From: Parcubacteria group bacterium GW2011_GWA2_48_9
Lineage (GTDB): Bacteria; Patescibacteriota; Patescibacteriia; UBA10025
DNA: 41,141 nt
NCBI GenBank assembly: GCA_001003705.1
Contig: LCPQ01000010.1
Span: 66,752 to 107,892, forward strand
Reading direction: 5' to 3'
Under the pieces are notes generated by a model that made no database searches, was not told where the DNA came from, and saw only the letters and a program-made list of their open reading frames with translations. Of the stretch, positions 6,687 to 14,230 are shown in pieces. The translations under genes and the position numbers were made by a program. Every line of letters begins with the position of its first letter. Within the stretch, counting starts at the first letter, position 1.

Positions 6687-7877
6687 TCTCAACTTTACGA
6701 TATATCGTCCCACCCGCTGATCTGGACGGGAGTATTCGAGTCCATGTGTGTTTTGTATTGAAAGCTGTTGTGCGTCTGCCTGCTGAATGATTTCAACAAC
6801 TTCGCAAGGCGAGTTGCTAATAATGCGGTCAAGATTGAGTGCGGCAGAGACATTTTTCATTTGAAACAAGGGAAACGCGACGACAGCGGTGCCGCGAGAT
6901 GTGAGAATTCGCGCTATAGTATCGAGAGACTCATGGTAGAGATTTCGCAGTTCGAGAAAAATTCGGTTTAGTCTGTTCGGATCTGCAAACCGTCCGAGCG
7001 GCGGTCCGAGATACGTTTCGGTCACTATCACATCGACCGCGTTGTGTTCGATTGCCTTTTCCAATTTCTGTATGCTCACATGAATGACACGGACATTGTT
7101 CTTCGGAGAAAACCAGGAAAGATTTTTGATCGTAGCCGCGACGGCACCTCCATCTATGTCAGCACCAATGAGTTTTTCATATCCCATCCGCATCGCTTCC
7201 TGGAGGATCGTCCCCGACCCGCAAAAAGGATCGAGCAGGGTTGCGTCGAGTGGCGCACCTGACAGGTTGATCATCATTTGAGCGAGCTTAGGAGGCAGCA
7301 TGCCTGACCGGGCATTGCGCACCGGACGGCCGTAGTCGCGGCGGCTATACTCATCAATGTCCTGGATTGAAACGGTTGATCCAACGTAGCATACGTTGTC
7401 GTGTACGATGATGATGATTTCCGCGCCGAGCTGTAGTATATTATTTTTTATCACTGCGGCACTCGACAGCACTCCCGACTGATCGAACAGGAAACGGGAA
7501 GGGTACTCTGATTCCGCTAAGTTCTTTTTCGTTTCGAACCCCAACCTTCGCATCTGGCTAAACAGCTTACGAGAAATGTCACCGTACAGGCTTACGCCGA
7601 AAATAATTTTACGCTCGCTTTGGGCAAAGTAAGTTGATAGTAAATGATTTAACTCGAATATCGGGCCAATATTTTCTGGGCGGCTCGTTTCCCGGATTTC
7701 GACTATTTTAATGGTCCCGCCGAGGCGATCCTGAAGCTTCACTACCTCGATTGGCTTATCAGTTTCCACAACAAAAAAGCTTTTTGAAAGGGCGAGCGGG
7801 TGAAAATCAACCAGCGCCCGCAATTCGGCAAGCGACAGCGCGGGGTGAGTACCGGGGATGAAAGCATATTTGATCAT
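6675..7877 (-). CDS. TRM11-like RNA methyltransferase (putative tRNA guanine-N2 methylase)
   Basis: 400 residues from the ATG at 7877; an upstream in-frame ATG at 7904 is less likely. The C-terminal half is a Rossmann S-adenosylmethionine methylase with motif I DPFCGSGTILQEA, the GADID motif and an active-site segment TETYLGPPLG in place of the usual DPPY/NPPY. The N-terminal half (YAFIPGTHPALSLAELRAL) resembles the THUMP-type RNA-binding part of TRM11/TrmG10 proteins. The expected role is methylation of a tRNA guanine. The changed catalytic motif leaves the exact reaction open. It is divergent from the 7979 gene and convergent with the small unit at 6.3 kb. Confidence 0.7.
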   Translation of the reverse strand: MIKYAFIPGTHPALSLAELRALVDFHPLALSKSFFVVETDKPIEVVKLQDRLGGTIKIVEIRETSRPENIGPIFELNHLLSTYFAQSERKIIFGVSLYGDISRKLFSQMRRLGFETKKNLAESEYPSRFLFDQSGVLSSAAVIKNNILQLGAEIIIIVHDNVCYVGSTVSIQDIDEYSRRDYGRPVRNARSGMLPPKLAQMMINLSGAPLDATLLDPFCGSGTILQEAMRMGYEKLIGADIDGGAVAATIKNLSWFSPKNNVRVIHVSIQKLEKAIEHNAVDVIVTETYLGPPLGRFADPNRLNRIFLELRNLYHESLDTIARILTSRGTAVVAFPLFQMKNVSAALNLDRIISNSPCEVVEIIQQADAQQLSIQNTHGLEYSRPDQRVGRYIVKLRRKS

Positions 7878-7892
7878 AGAGATAGCATGCCA

Positions 7893-7913
7893 GCAAGTTG
7901 GCAAGCCCGCAAG
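7893..7913. repeat. 8-nt-period tract, core GCAAG
   Basis: GCAAG starts at 7893, 7901 and 7909, exactly 8 nt apart, in the gap between the divergent methylase gene and the 7979 gene. Confidence 0.45.
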
Positions 7914-7978
7914 CCATCCAAGGATTTACAAAACACCCGGTTAAGACTAAGGTAGTATAACGGTAATCACCTACGTAT

Positions 7979-8452
7979 ATGAATAGAGAATCCGGGGCGA
8001 TGGTAGAAGGAATTGATCCTGCCACTTTATCCCAACAACCAGAGATATCTGATACCAAGCCTGATACGACCCGGGACAGCAAATCCGTACAAGTGGAACT
8101 GGAACGGATCGAACGTGAAGAAATTCCCCATGTAATGCAAATAGTTGAGCAGCTCAGATATGTACTCGGCTTAGCGTTGGAGATCGAGCGGGTCACTGAA
8201 GCCGGTCAGGAGCATGGAAAAATCATATTGGGGAAGCAGTATGAAGAGGGGGTGGCGAGGGTAGCCACTATCGTAGAATCACGTCCATCAGCCAACGGAA
8301 GCGAGTCCGACATACTCCATAATCTGCATACGTATAGGGACAAACACGGTACTCCCGAGCTCCATCTGCAGGATATTCGCAACTGCCAGGCGCGTTTGAG
8401 CACGCTGCGTTCACGGGCAGAAACTCTCAGACAACAGGTTGGTGGAAATTGA
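7979..8452 (+). CDS. unknown protein, probably coiled-coil
   Basis: 157 residues. The first 40 are polar and probably disordered. Residues 40-75 (VQVELERIEREEIPHVMQ and on) and 125-155 have heptad-like Leu/Ile/Arg spacing that suggests two helices forming a coiled coil. There is no signal peptide, membrane helix or known catalytic motif. No Shine-Dalgarno precedes the ATG. An imperfect hairpin follows directly (8453-8492). The function is not recognised. Confidence 0.5.
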   Translation: MNRESGAMVEGIDPATLSQQPEISDTKPDTTRDSKSVQVELERIEREEIPHVMQIVEQLRYVLGLALEIERVTEAGQEHGKIILGKQYEEGVARVATIVESRPSANGSESDILHNLHTYRDKHGTPELHLQDIRNCQARLSTLRSRAETLRQQVGGN

Positions 8453-8467
8453 ACCACCAAGGAGGGC

Positions 8468-8496
8468 TTGCCATCTTCTTTTCCTTGTGGTAATTT
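8468..8496 (+). promoter_or_regulatory. promoter of the rpsF-ssb-rpsR operon
   Basis: TTGCCA (8468-8473), 17 nt, TAATTT (8491-8496). The promoter lies inside a hairpin (ACCACcAAGGA with TCCTTGTGGT, 8453-8492) that could serve the gene before it. The leader from about 8503 to 8575 contains TGAGT/ACTCA and a T7 run (8537-8543). It may be an attenuator, but this is not shown. Confidence 0.5.
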
Positions 8497-8575
8497 AATA
8501 ACCGATACAGAGTGAGTAAGACTCATCAAGACAGTCTCTTTTTTTATCCTTTTTTACCTAAGGTTAGCTACAAAA

Positions 8576-9076
8576 ATGCTTCAACATTACGAAATGCTTT
8601 TCCTGCTTTCCGGCCGCAAGGCCCAGGATGAGCTCGAGAAAGAAGTCCAGGAGGTTTTTGCGATCCTGGAAAAAGCTGGAGCCGCCATTACGAAAAAAGA
8701 GGTTTTTGCCAAACAACGGCTCGCGTACCGAATAAAAAAAGAAGATCAGGGCGTGTACATCCTGAGCGAATTCGATCTGGAAACGGCCAAAAAACCCGCA
8801 CTGGATGCGGAGCTCCGCCACGTGCCGGTTCTTTTGCGGCACCAAATTCTCGTGAAGGCAGTGAAGTCCCCCGAGCGGATGGAAGAGGAACGTCTCTTGC
8901 GCGAACGTGTAGCATCGAAGCGCGTGTCTCAAGCACAGCGCGTGAAGGAAGAGGAGCGTACGCAGACTGTGCGTGAGGAAAAAGCAGTTGAGGAGAAAAA
9001 GAAGGAGAAGATTGATATCGAAGAACTCGACAAGAAACTCGAGGAAATCCTCGAAGATCCAGTCTTAAAACAATAA
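8576..9076 (+). CDS. rpsF: ribosomal protein S6 with a charged C-terminal extension
   Basis: S6 binds the central domain of 16S rRNA together with S18. Residues 1-98 match the S6 fold (HYEMLFLLSG, then AYRIKKEDQGVYILSEF). Residues 100-166 are an extra Lys/Glu/Arg-rich tail, so the protein is 166 residues long against about 95-135 in most bacteria. The tail looks like a long charged helix. It is the first gene of the classical rpsF-ssb-rpsR order, with a 4-nt gap to ssb. No SD is visible before the ATG. Confidence 0.92.
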   Translation: MLQHYEMLFLLSGRKAQDELEKEVQEVFAILEKAGAAITKKEVFAKQRLAYRIKKEDQGVYILSEFDLETAKKPALDAELRHVPVLLRHQILVKAVKSPERMEEERLLRERVASKRVSQAQRVKEEERTQTVREEKAVEEKKKEKIDIEELDKKLEEILEDPVLKQ

Positions 9077-9080
9077 TCCT

Positions 9081-9506
9081 ATGGCCATTGATCTTAATAA
9101 AGTCATGCTCATCGGCAATGTGACGAGGGATCCAGAATCTCGCACGACCCCGACGGGAATTAATGTGGTATCTCTTGGTGTTGCGACAAACTTCGTTTGG
9201 AAAGACCAGCAAGGCCAGCAGCAGCGCAGAGCCGAATTCCACAACATTGTCGTCTGGCGGAAACTTGCTGACATCGTCACCCAATACGTAAAAAAGGGCA
9301 GCAGGATTTACATTGAAGGCCGTCTTCAGACCCGTTCGTGGGACGATCAAAGCGGTCAGAAGCGCTATAAGACCGAAATAGTCGCCGACAACGTAATCTT
9401 ACTCGATAAAAAAGGCGACACCCCCGCTTCCCCGGCTCCAAGCGCAGAAACTCAAGCAGCACCAGGGCAGGAGCAGGAGATTAATGTCGAAGATATCCCG
9501 TTTTAA
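9081..9506 (+). CDS. ssb: single-stranded DNA-binding protein
   Basis: 141 residues. An N-terminal OB fold (NKVMLIGNVTRDPESR, then FHNIVVWRKLADI, and KGSRIYIEGRLQTRSWDDQ) occupies residues 1-110. A short Pro/Ala/Gln-rich linker follows, and the acidic tip ends DIPF, the SSB tail that recruits replication and repair proteins. It lies between rpsF and rpsR with gaps of 4 and 3 nt, so the three are cotranscribed. There is no SD. Confidence 0.95.
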   Translation: MAIDLNKVMLIGNVTRDPESRTTPTGINVVSLGVATNFVWKDQQGQQQRRAEFHNIVVWRKLADIVTQYVKKGSRIYIEGRLQTRSWDDQSGQKRYKTEIVADNVILLDKKGDTPASPAPSAETQAAPGQEQEINVEDIPF

Positions 9507-9509
9507 CCT

Positions 9510-9749
9510 ATGCCGCGACAACAGCAGCAGCGACAACCCATCGAACGTCCAACCGCATGCCATTTTTGTATAAATGCCATCTCCGATATTGACTACAAAG
9601 AGTCGCGCATGCTTCGCAAGTTTACCTCTTCCTACGGAAAAATTCTTCCTCGTCGGAAAACAAGTGTCTGCGCCAAGCATCAGCGGAAGCTCGCCCGGGC
9701 TGTGAAGCACGCCCGCATGATGGCACTTCTGCCTTTTACTACGCGATAG
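9510..9749 (+). CDS. rpsR: ribosomal protein S18
   Basis: 79 residues, the normal S18 length. Typical features are [14 protein letters not shown], the [15 protein letters not shown] motif that binds 16S rRNA, and the C-terminal ALLPFTTR. The gene ends in TAG (9747-9749). Read as sense, this TAG would run on in frame through more TAGs straight into efp, so here UAG must act as a stop. No rplI follows, where many bacteria have it. Confidence 0.95.
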   Translation: MPRQQQQRQPIERPTACHFCINAISDIDYKESRMLRKFTSSYGKILPRRKTSVCAKHQRKLARAVKHARMMALLPFTTR

Positions 9750-9783
9750 CAGAGCACATAGCGAATAGCTGATAGCATATAGC
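9746..9783. repeat. 7-nt-period tract, core ATAGC, behind rpsR
   Basis: ATAGC starts at 9746, 9758, 9765, 9772 and 9779. The last four copies are exactly 7 nt apart, and the two bases between them vary (ga, tg, at). The first copy includes the rpsR stop codon. Confidence 0.6.
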
Positions 9784-9821
9784 CCGGACAAGAAAGTGTC
9801 GGGGCGGGGATTCAAACTTCT

Positions 9822-10382
9822 ATGGCAACAACCAGCGATATCAGACTCGGCTTCTACCTCGTCCACAGTGGTGAACCATATGTCGTTTTTGCCACAGATT
9901 TCATGAAGAAGGCCCAGAGCAAAGGAATGCTTCGGACGAGCATTCGTAATTTGCTGAATGGCAACGTCTTGAAAGTAACCTACAGGAGCGGTGAACAAAT
10001 CGAAGAAGCCGATATCACCCACAGTAAGGCGACGTATCTCTATGAGGACGGTACCCAGTTTCATTTTATGGATGCGAAAAGCTACGAACAGTTTTTCCTG
10101 CCCGCTGCATCAATTGGCGATCAGAAAGATTTCCTGATGGAAAATCAGGAGGTGGATGTAGTTCAGTTCAACGGTTCACCGATCACTATTGAACTGCCGA
10201 AAAAGATCGTACTAGAAGTGATCGAAACCGAACCGGCTGTCAGGGGGGATACGGCCCAGGGCACTGTTACCAAGCCGGCAAAGATGTCTACAGGAGCAGA
10301 GGTTGCTGTACCGCTGTTCGTGAAGACGGGAGACAAAATACGTATCAATACCGAAACGAGGGAATACGTTGAAAGAGCCTAG
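9822..10382 (+). CDS. efp: elongation factor P
   Basis: 186 residues, the normal length for EF-P, which relieves ribosomes stalled at polyproline stretches. Three beta-barrel domains are recognisable: the KOW-like N-domain with a tip loop KKAQSKGML holding the lysine that other species modify, a middle OB domain (QFHFMDAKSYEQ) and the C-terminal OB domain ending in INTETREYVERA. It ends in TAG. The nearby surface proteins have few Pro-Pro runs, except the Pro-rich N-terminus of the 4041-5066 protein. It lies 72 nt behind rpsR and may share its transcript. Confidence 0.93.
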   Translation: MATTSDIRLGFYLVHSGEPYVVFATDFMKKAQSKGMLRTSIRNLLNGNVLKVTYRSGEQIEEADITHSKATYLYEDGTQFHFMDAKSYEQFFLPAASIGDQKDFLMENQEVDVVQFNGSPITIELPKKIVLEVIETEPAVRGDTAQGTVTKPAKMSTGAEVAVPLFVKTGDKIRINTETREYVERA

Positions 10383-10393
10383 GCCGAAAACCT

Positions 10394-10428
10394 AGAGCTT
10401 AGAACAAAGAGCCAGAAAAATAGACGCG
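10394..10428. repeat. 7-nt-period tract behind efp
   Basis: Units agagctt, agaacaa, agagcca start at 10394, 10401 and 10408, followed by two weaker units. This is the same style of tract as behind rpsR, 11 nt after the efp stop. Confidence 0.4.
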
Positions 10429-10447
10429 CCGAGGTAGGATAATGCGG

Positions 10448-10478
10448 GTTTGACGAGGTCAAACTCGGAGTGTTAAGG
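10448..10478 (+). promoter_or_regulatory. promoter with an operator-like palindrome
   Basis: A perfect inverted repeat, GTTTGAC-gag-GTCAAAC (10448-10464), covers a -35 (TTGACG, 10450-10455). A weak -10 (TTAAGG) follows 17 nt later. The position suggests a repressor site for the secreted protein downstream. Confidence 0.45.
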
Positions 10479-10524
10479 TTGCATAAAAGTGTCCATATAT
10501 GTCCTTTTTCACTCAGGGGGTCCC

Positions 10525-11007
10525 ATGAACATCACGCGTTTTTCTGTCTATGGGTTACTGTGCTTCTACGCGCTTATCCCGCAGGATGCACGTGGAGTAC
10601 AGCCTGACAGTGGGCTTCAGTGCGAGTTCGGAGCGTACGTTATCGTGGGTTCGATCGAAGTCCTCTTACCGCAGTACATCGTTATTGATACTGCCGCTGC
10701 GCATGATTCAGCGGGGAATGCGTTCCAGGTCATCGCAGTGACCTCCGATACGATGTACTATGGTGCTGCTGCCACTCACAGCTTCGACAACGTGAGGATG
10801 AACCTCATTTCTATCCGACGAGATGAGGGCAACCTCGTACTTCCCCGAAACGTCGTGGTCATCGAAAACTTCGACCCATCATGGGAGGGGTTTCAGGAAT
10901 CGATCAAGGTGACGGTCCGAGAATTCCTCCAACCTGACCAGTACTTCGAGTTTTTTCAGCAGAGCTTTCGGGCTCACATGCGGGTCGCGGACGGAAATGG
11001 CCGGTGA
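10525..11007 (+). CDS. secreted protein of unknown function
   Basis: 160 residues from the ATG at 10525, chosen because a strong SD (CAGGGGG, 10514-10520) lies just upstream; an in-frame ATG at 10489 has none. The N-terminus (NITRFSVYGLLCFYALIP) looks like a signal peptide with a possible cleavage after ARG (about residue 24). There is no lipobox. The mature part is beta-rich with several Asp/Glu and aromatic residues and no motif I recognise. A bidirectional terminator follows. It is a single-gene unit. Confidence 0.6.
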   Translation: MNITRFSVYGLLCFYALIPQDARGVQPDSGLQCEFGAYVIVGSIEVLLPQYIVIDTAAAHDSAGNAFQVIAVTSDTMYYGAAATHSFDNVRMNLISIRRDEGNLVLPRNVVVIENFDPSWEGFQESIKVTVREFLQPDQYFEFFQQSFRAHMRVADGNGR

Positions 11008-11022
11008 CAGCCACGTCAGGTA

Positions 11023-11062
11023 ACAAAAAAACGAGAGGATGGCAGACCCGTCCTCTTTTTCT
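11023..11062. terminator. bidirectional terminator between the secreted protein and trpS
   Basis: The stem AGAGGA/TCCTCT (11034-11056) has TTTTTC on the plus side. On the minus side the complement of CAAAAAAACG (11023-11032) supplies a T run. It can serve both convergent genes. Confidence 0.75.
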
Positions 11063-11067
11063 TATTC

Positions 11068-12048
11068 CTACAACAATCCCACCTTCTCCTTCACTTCCTT
11101 GAGGGTTGCTCGAGCTATCGTTTGGGCATGCGCACTGCCTTCGCGAAGAATGTCGAGCACTTTATCAGGATGTTTCTCCAAATCCGCGCGGCGATTCCGA
11201 AAGTCTGCGAAATGGCTTGAAATATCTTCCGCGAGCGTCGCTTTCACCTCCGCATAGCGGATGGTTTTTTTGTGGTATGTGGTTTCAAACTTTTCGCGGG
11301 TCTCAACTTTCGAAAAAAGATTCAATAGTTGAAAAAGGTTAGCCACGCCTGGGCGTTTCGGCTCTTTGCCGTCATTACCCGTGTCGGTAACCGCAGATGC
11401 GAGTTTCTTTTTGATTATCTCCGGAGAATCGTTTAACGCTATGTAGTGGTTTGGCCCTTTTGATTTGGACATTTTCACCGTCGGATCCACGAGACTCATG
11501 ATCCGGGCGCCGGGACCAGAAATCATCTTCGGTTCCGGGAATGTTTCTCCATACCTGCTGTTGAACGTACGAGCGATCTCGCGTGTCAACTCAATGTGTG
11601 CCGTCTGATCTTCACCCACCGGTACGACTACCGCTTTGTACAGCAGGATGTCCACCGCCATAAGGACGGGGTAGTCGAGGAGGCCCATGTTGATGTTTTT
11701 TGCGAACTGCTGGGATTTGTCTTTATACGTTGGCACCCGTTCGAGCCATGATACGGGCGTGAGCGTGTTAAAAATCCACGCGAGGTATGTATGTTCCGGG
11801 ACCCATGACTGAACCATCAATGTTGATTTCTGAGGGTCGATGCCGGATGCGAGGTAGTCCATCGCTGTTTCAAGGACGTTTTTCTTGAGTGCTTCCGGCG
11901 CCAGCCCTTCCGTCATTGCATGGAGGTCATACATGCCAAAAACACACTCGTACTGTTCCTGAAGCTGCAGCCAATTCTTGATGGCTCCGAGGTAATTGCC
12001 GATGTGGAGTTGGCCCGAAGGCTGCATGCCGGATACGAGACGTTTCAT
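11068..12048 (-). CDS. trpS: tryptophanyl-tRNA synthetase
   Basis: 326 residues, the normal length for bacterial TrpRS, a class I synthetase that charges tRNA-Trp. The HIGH-type motif is PSGQLHIGNYLGA (10-22), and the KMSKS motif is complete (VKMSKSKGPNH, about residue 194). The tryptophan pocket segment GEDQTAHIELTRE is also present. It ends in TAG, followed two codons later by an in-frame TAA. There is no SD before the ATG. Confidence 0.96.
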   Translation of the reverse strand: MKRLVSGMQPSGQLHIGNYLGAIKNWLQLQEQYECVFGMYDLHAMTEGLAPEALKKNVLETAMDYLASGIDPQKSTLMVQSWVPEHTYLAWIFNTLTPVSWLERVPTYKDKSQQFAKNINMGLLDYPVLMAVDILLYKAVVVPVGEDQTAHIELTREIARTFNSRYGETFPEPKMISGPGARIMSLVDPTVKMSKSKGPNHYIALNDSPEIIKKKLASAVTDTGNDGKEPKRPGVANLFQLLNLFSKVETREKFETTYHKKTIRYAEVKATLAEDISSHFADFRNRRADLEKHPDKVLDILREGSAHAQTIARATLKEVKEKVGLL

Positions 12049-12183
12049 ATGAGGTTATGGTATCACACTCTATACTTCAATGACGACAGGCATCACCACC
12101 CCGTACCATGTTGTCAGACTCCAGCTACGGGGCGAGTTGCGGTGTTATTTTCGGTAGGGTTGCCGACACCTGTCGGTTGGTAT

Positions 12184-13896
12184 TTACACCTCTATCACAA
12201 CTGGCATGACCATAGGTCGGCGTTCCGTTTTCGAAAAAAGGAATTGGCCTATCTGGTCCCTGATGATGTTCTTGATGTACATCTCATCAGCTTTTGCTTG
12301 GGGTTTCTGGTCTGTTAGAATTTTCTTCACTTTTTTCTTTACCTGATCGACAAGCAGCCTGCTATGTTTCATGTAAATGAACCCGCGAGAGATAATATCC
12401 GGTTCCCCAATAATAGTACCCGTTTCGTCGTCTATCGTGACGATGATAACGAACATGCCGTCGCCGGCGAGCTGCTGCCGGTCGCGCAGAACGACATTGG
12501 AAACATCGCCAATGCCGAGGCCGTCTACGAATACATAATCTGACGGAACCTTTTTTGGAAGCACCCGTGGATGGCCAGCGCCGATTTCCAGTACTGACCC
12601 ATTATCCAACACAAAAATGTTTTCTTTTGGAAACCCACGCCTCATAACCAGCTTCGCAGCTTCTTTATGGAAATAGTGGTTACCGTAAACAGGCAGGAAG
12701 TAGGTGGGCCTTATTTGGCTTACCACTTCTAAAATATCTTCAGGATTGCTATGACCGCCCGAATGCACATCCATAATATCGCTATGCACTACATTGTCGG
12801 AAAGGCGGTAGAGGTTGTCCTTCAATCGTTGAATGCTTCGCTCGTTGCCCGGAATGACCGAAGAAGAAAAAACGATGGTATCGTTCTTCTTAATTTTAAT
12901 GAAACGGTGGCTGCCGTTAATAATCCGTGAAAGTACGGCATTTGACTCACCTTGAGCACCGGTGCAAACGACAATGATCCGATTTTCCGGGAATTGGTGA
13001 ATTTTGTCTATGCCGATCAATGCCTCCCTTTTTATTTTTATATATCCAAGCTGCTGGGCAACTTGTACGTTCATACGCATGCTATATCCGTCGAGAGCGA
13101 CTTTTTTCCCGATTTCCTGGGCGTATTCCAAAACATGCTTAATACGCTCGATCTGTGATGAGAATGTTCCTATGATGATACGTCCCGGCGCATCACTGAT
13201 CAACTGGTGGAGGTTTTCGTACATCACTTTTTCCGGCACGCGTCTCCCGCGAGCCACGGCGCCCAAACTTTCTAACATCAGTATCGTCGGTTTTCTAAGT
13301 TGGGAGAGGTGGTGGTATGTGACCGGAGCTCTGCCGACGGGGTCTTTCTCATATGTCCAATCGCCTGGGTGAATCACCGTGCCATTGGGTGTTTCTAAAA
13401 TGACACCTACGGCGTCCATGATGGAGTGATCAACCGGGAAAAACTTTACGATGAATTGTCCGAAGAAAAAGATGTCCTGGACTGATTTTACCGTGATAGC
13501 CTTCAGGCGGCCGGCAGTACCTTTCTTATAGTCTTCCTGGCGGTTTTTAAGCAACGCAAGAGTAAGTGGCCGTCCAACAATTGTGGGATTACCCAGCTTT
13601 TCTAATAGAATCGGTGCAGCTCCGATGTGATCGAGATGACCATGGGTAAAAACGACTGCGCGGATGTTCTTTTCCCTGCCATGTAGGTAGTTGATATTCG
13701 GAATGATGTAGTCGATACCGGGCATGTCTTCTTCGGGAAATTGAACGCCCATATCAATAATCACGATATCGTTGCCATACTCAAAGATAGTCATGTTGCG
13801 GCCCACTTCTTCCTGGCCCCCGATCGGGATGATGCGCAACACGTTTCCGCCCTGTTTTGCCGGTGAATAATATTTTCTTTTTTTTGATTCAGTCAT
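12184..13896 (-). CDS. rnj: ribonuclease J
   Basis: 570 residues, the usual RNase J length. RNase J is a metallo-beta-lactamase/beta-CASP nuclease with 5'-3' exonuclease and endonuclease activity on mRNA and rRNA precursors. The zinc site HGHLDHIG (residues 85-92) is intact. Further beta-CASP features are HPGDWTYEKDP, TFSSQIERI, VCTGAQGESNAVL and the HSGGHSNPED and PVYGNHYF histidines. The C-terminal domain (residues 450-570) is present. It starts 24 nt behind a palindrome cluster, so the 5' leader would carry strong hairpins. It lies upstream of trpS on the same strand. Confidence 0.95.
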   Translation of the reverse strand: MTESKKRKYYSPAKQGGNVLRIIPIGGQEEVGRNMTIFEYGNDIVIIDMGVQFPEEDMPGIDYIIPNINYLHGREKNIRAVVFTHGHLDHIGAAPILLEKLGNPTIVGRPLTLALLKNRQEDYKKGTAGRLKAITVKSVQDIFFFGQFIVKFFPVDHSIMDAVGVILETPNGTVIHPGDWTYEKDPVGRAPVTYHHLSQLRKPTILMLESLGAVARGRRVPEKVMYENLHQLISDAPGRIIIGTFSSQIERIKHVLEYAQEIGKKVALDGYSMRMNVQVAQQLGYIKIKREALIGIDKIHQFPENRIIVVCTGAQGESNAVLSRIINGSHRFIKIKKNDTIVFSSSVIPGNERSIQRLKDNLYRLSDNVVHSDIMDVHSGGHSNPEDILEVVSQIRPTYFLPVYGNHYFHKEAAKLVMRRGFPKENIFVLDNGSVLEIGAGHPRVLPKKVPSDYVFVDGLGIGDVSNVVLRDRQQLAGDGMFVIIVTIDDETGTIIGEPDIISRGFIYMKHSRLLVDQVKKKVKKILTDQKPQAKADEMYIKNIIRDQIGQFLFSKTERRPMVMPVVIEV

Positions 13897-13924
13897 ATTG
13901 GTTAATTAATGTTGTTGATGTCGC

Positions 13925-14000
13925 GCGGGGACCCCGCTTTAGCGGGGCCACAGCCTTGCGGCTACATGGTCCTGCCACCGCCTCCGGCGGGATCCCGCCT
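13925..14000. repeat. cluster of GC-rich palindromes upstream of rnj
   Basis: CCCCGC-TTTA-GCGGGG occupies 13932-13947. ACCGCCTCCGGCGGG (13977-13991), extended by ATCCCGCC, gives a second palindrome. Related sequences recur at 32915-33005, 33353-33367 and, more loosely, 37129-37146. The remaining gap up to 14230 holds further short inverted repeats (e.g. GGCAGGTCTGCC near 14110) and no convincing gene. Confidence 0.65.
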
Positions 14001-14230
14001 TCATTTGATATATATATTGTGGCGGGAAAACCATGCGTGCCACGCCTACCTTGCCGCCTCATATCGTTTCTTTTCAAATGCCCTGGGGGAGAGTGCCTAC
14101 CGGCAGGGGCAGGTCTGCCAATTCCTCCGGGGCTGGACAGCCCGTCTCGCCTTGCGTGAAGCAAAGCAGTTTACTTCACTTATAGGCTCGTCCCACCGCG
14201 GCGTATTTACTAAGGGTTGAGACCATTGAG

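Noticed and set aside
6500-6690. RNase P RNA, tmRNA or SRP RNA in the structured gap
   Set aside because: A short CGTCCGGGCTC resembles part of RNase P, but the other conserved segments, the tmRNA tRNA-like ends and the SRP loop motif are missing.
8503-8575. An S6:S18 autoregulatory leader before rpsF
   Set aside because: The leader has small inverted repeats and a CCG, but I could not build the characteristic stem with the bulge, so it is not claimed.
9746-9783. A CRISPR array or simple microsatellite
   Set aside because: Units are only 7 nt and variable bases separate the cores; there are no spacers of CRISPR size and no cas genes.
9747-10382. A clean genome-wide code with UAG as Gln
   Set aside because: S18 ends at a UAG at its normal length, and a sense reading would fuse it with EF-P. 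UAG also ends groEL right after its Gly-Met tail. UAG is used as a stop here.
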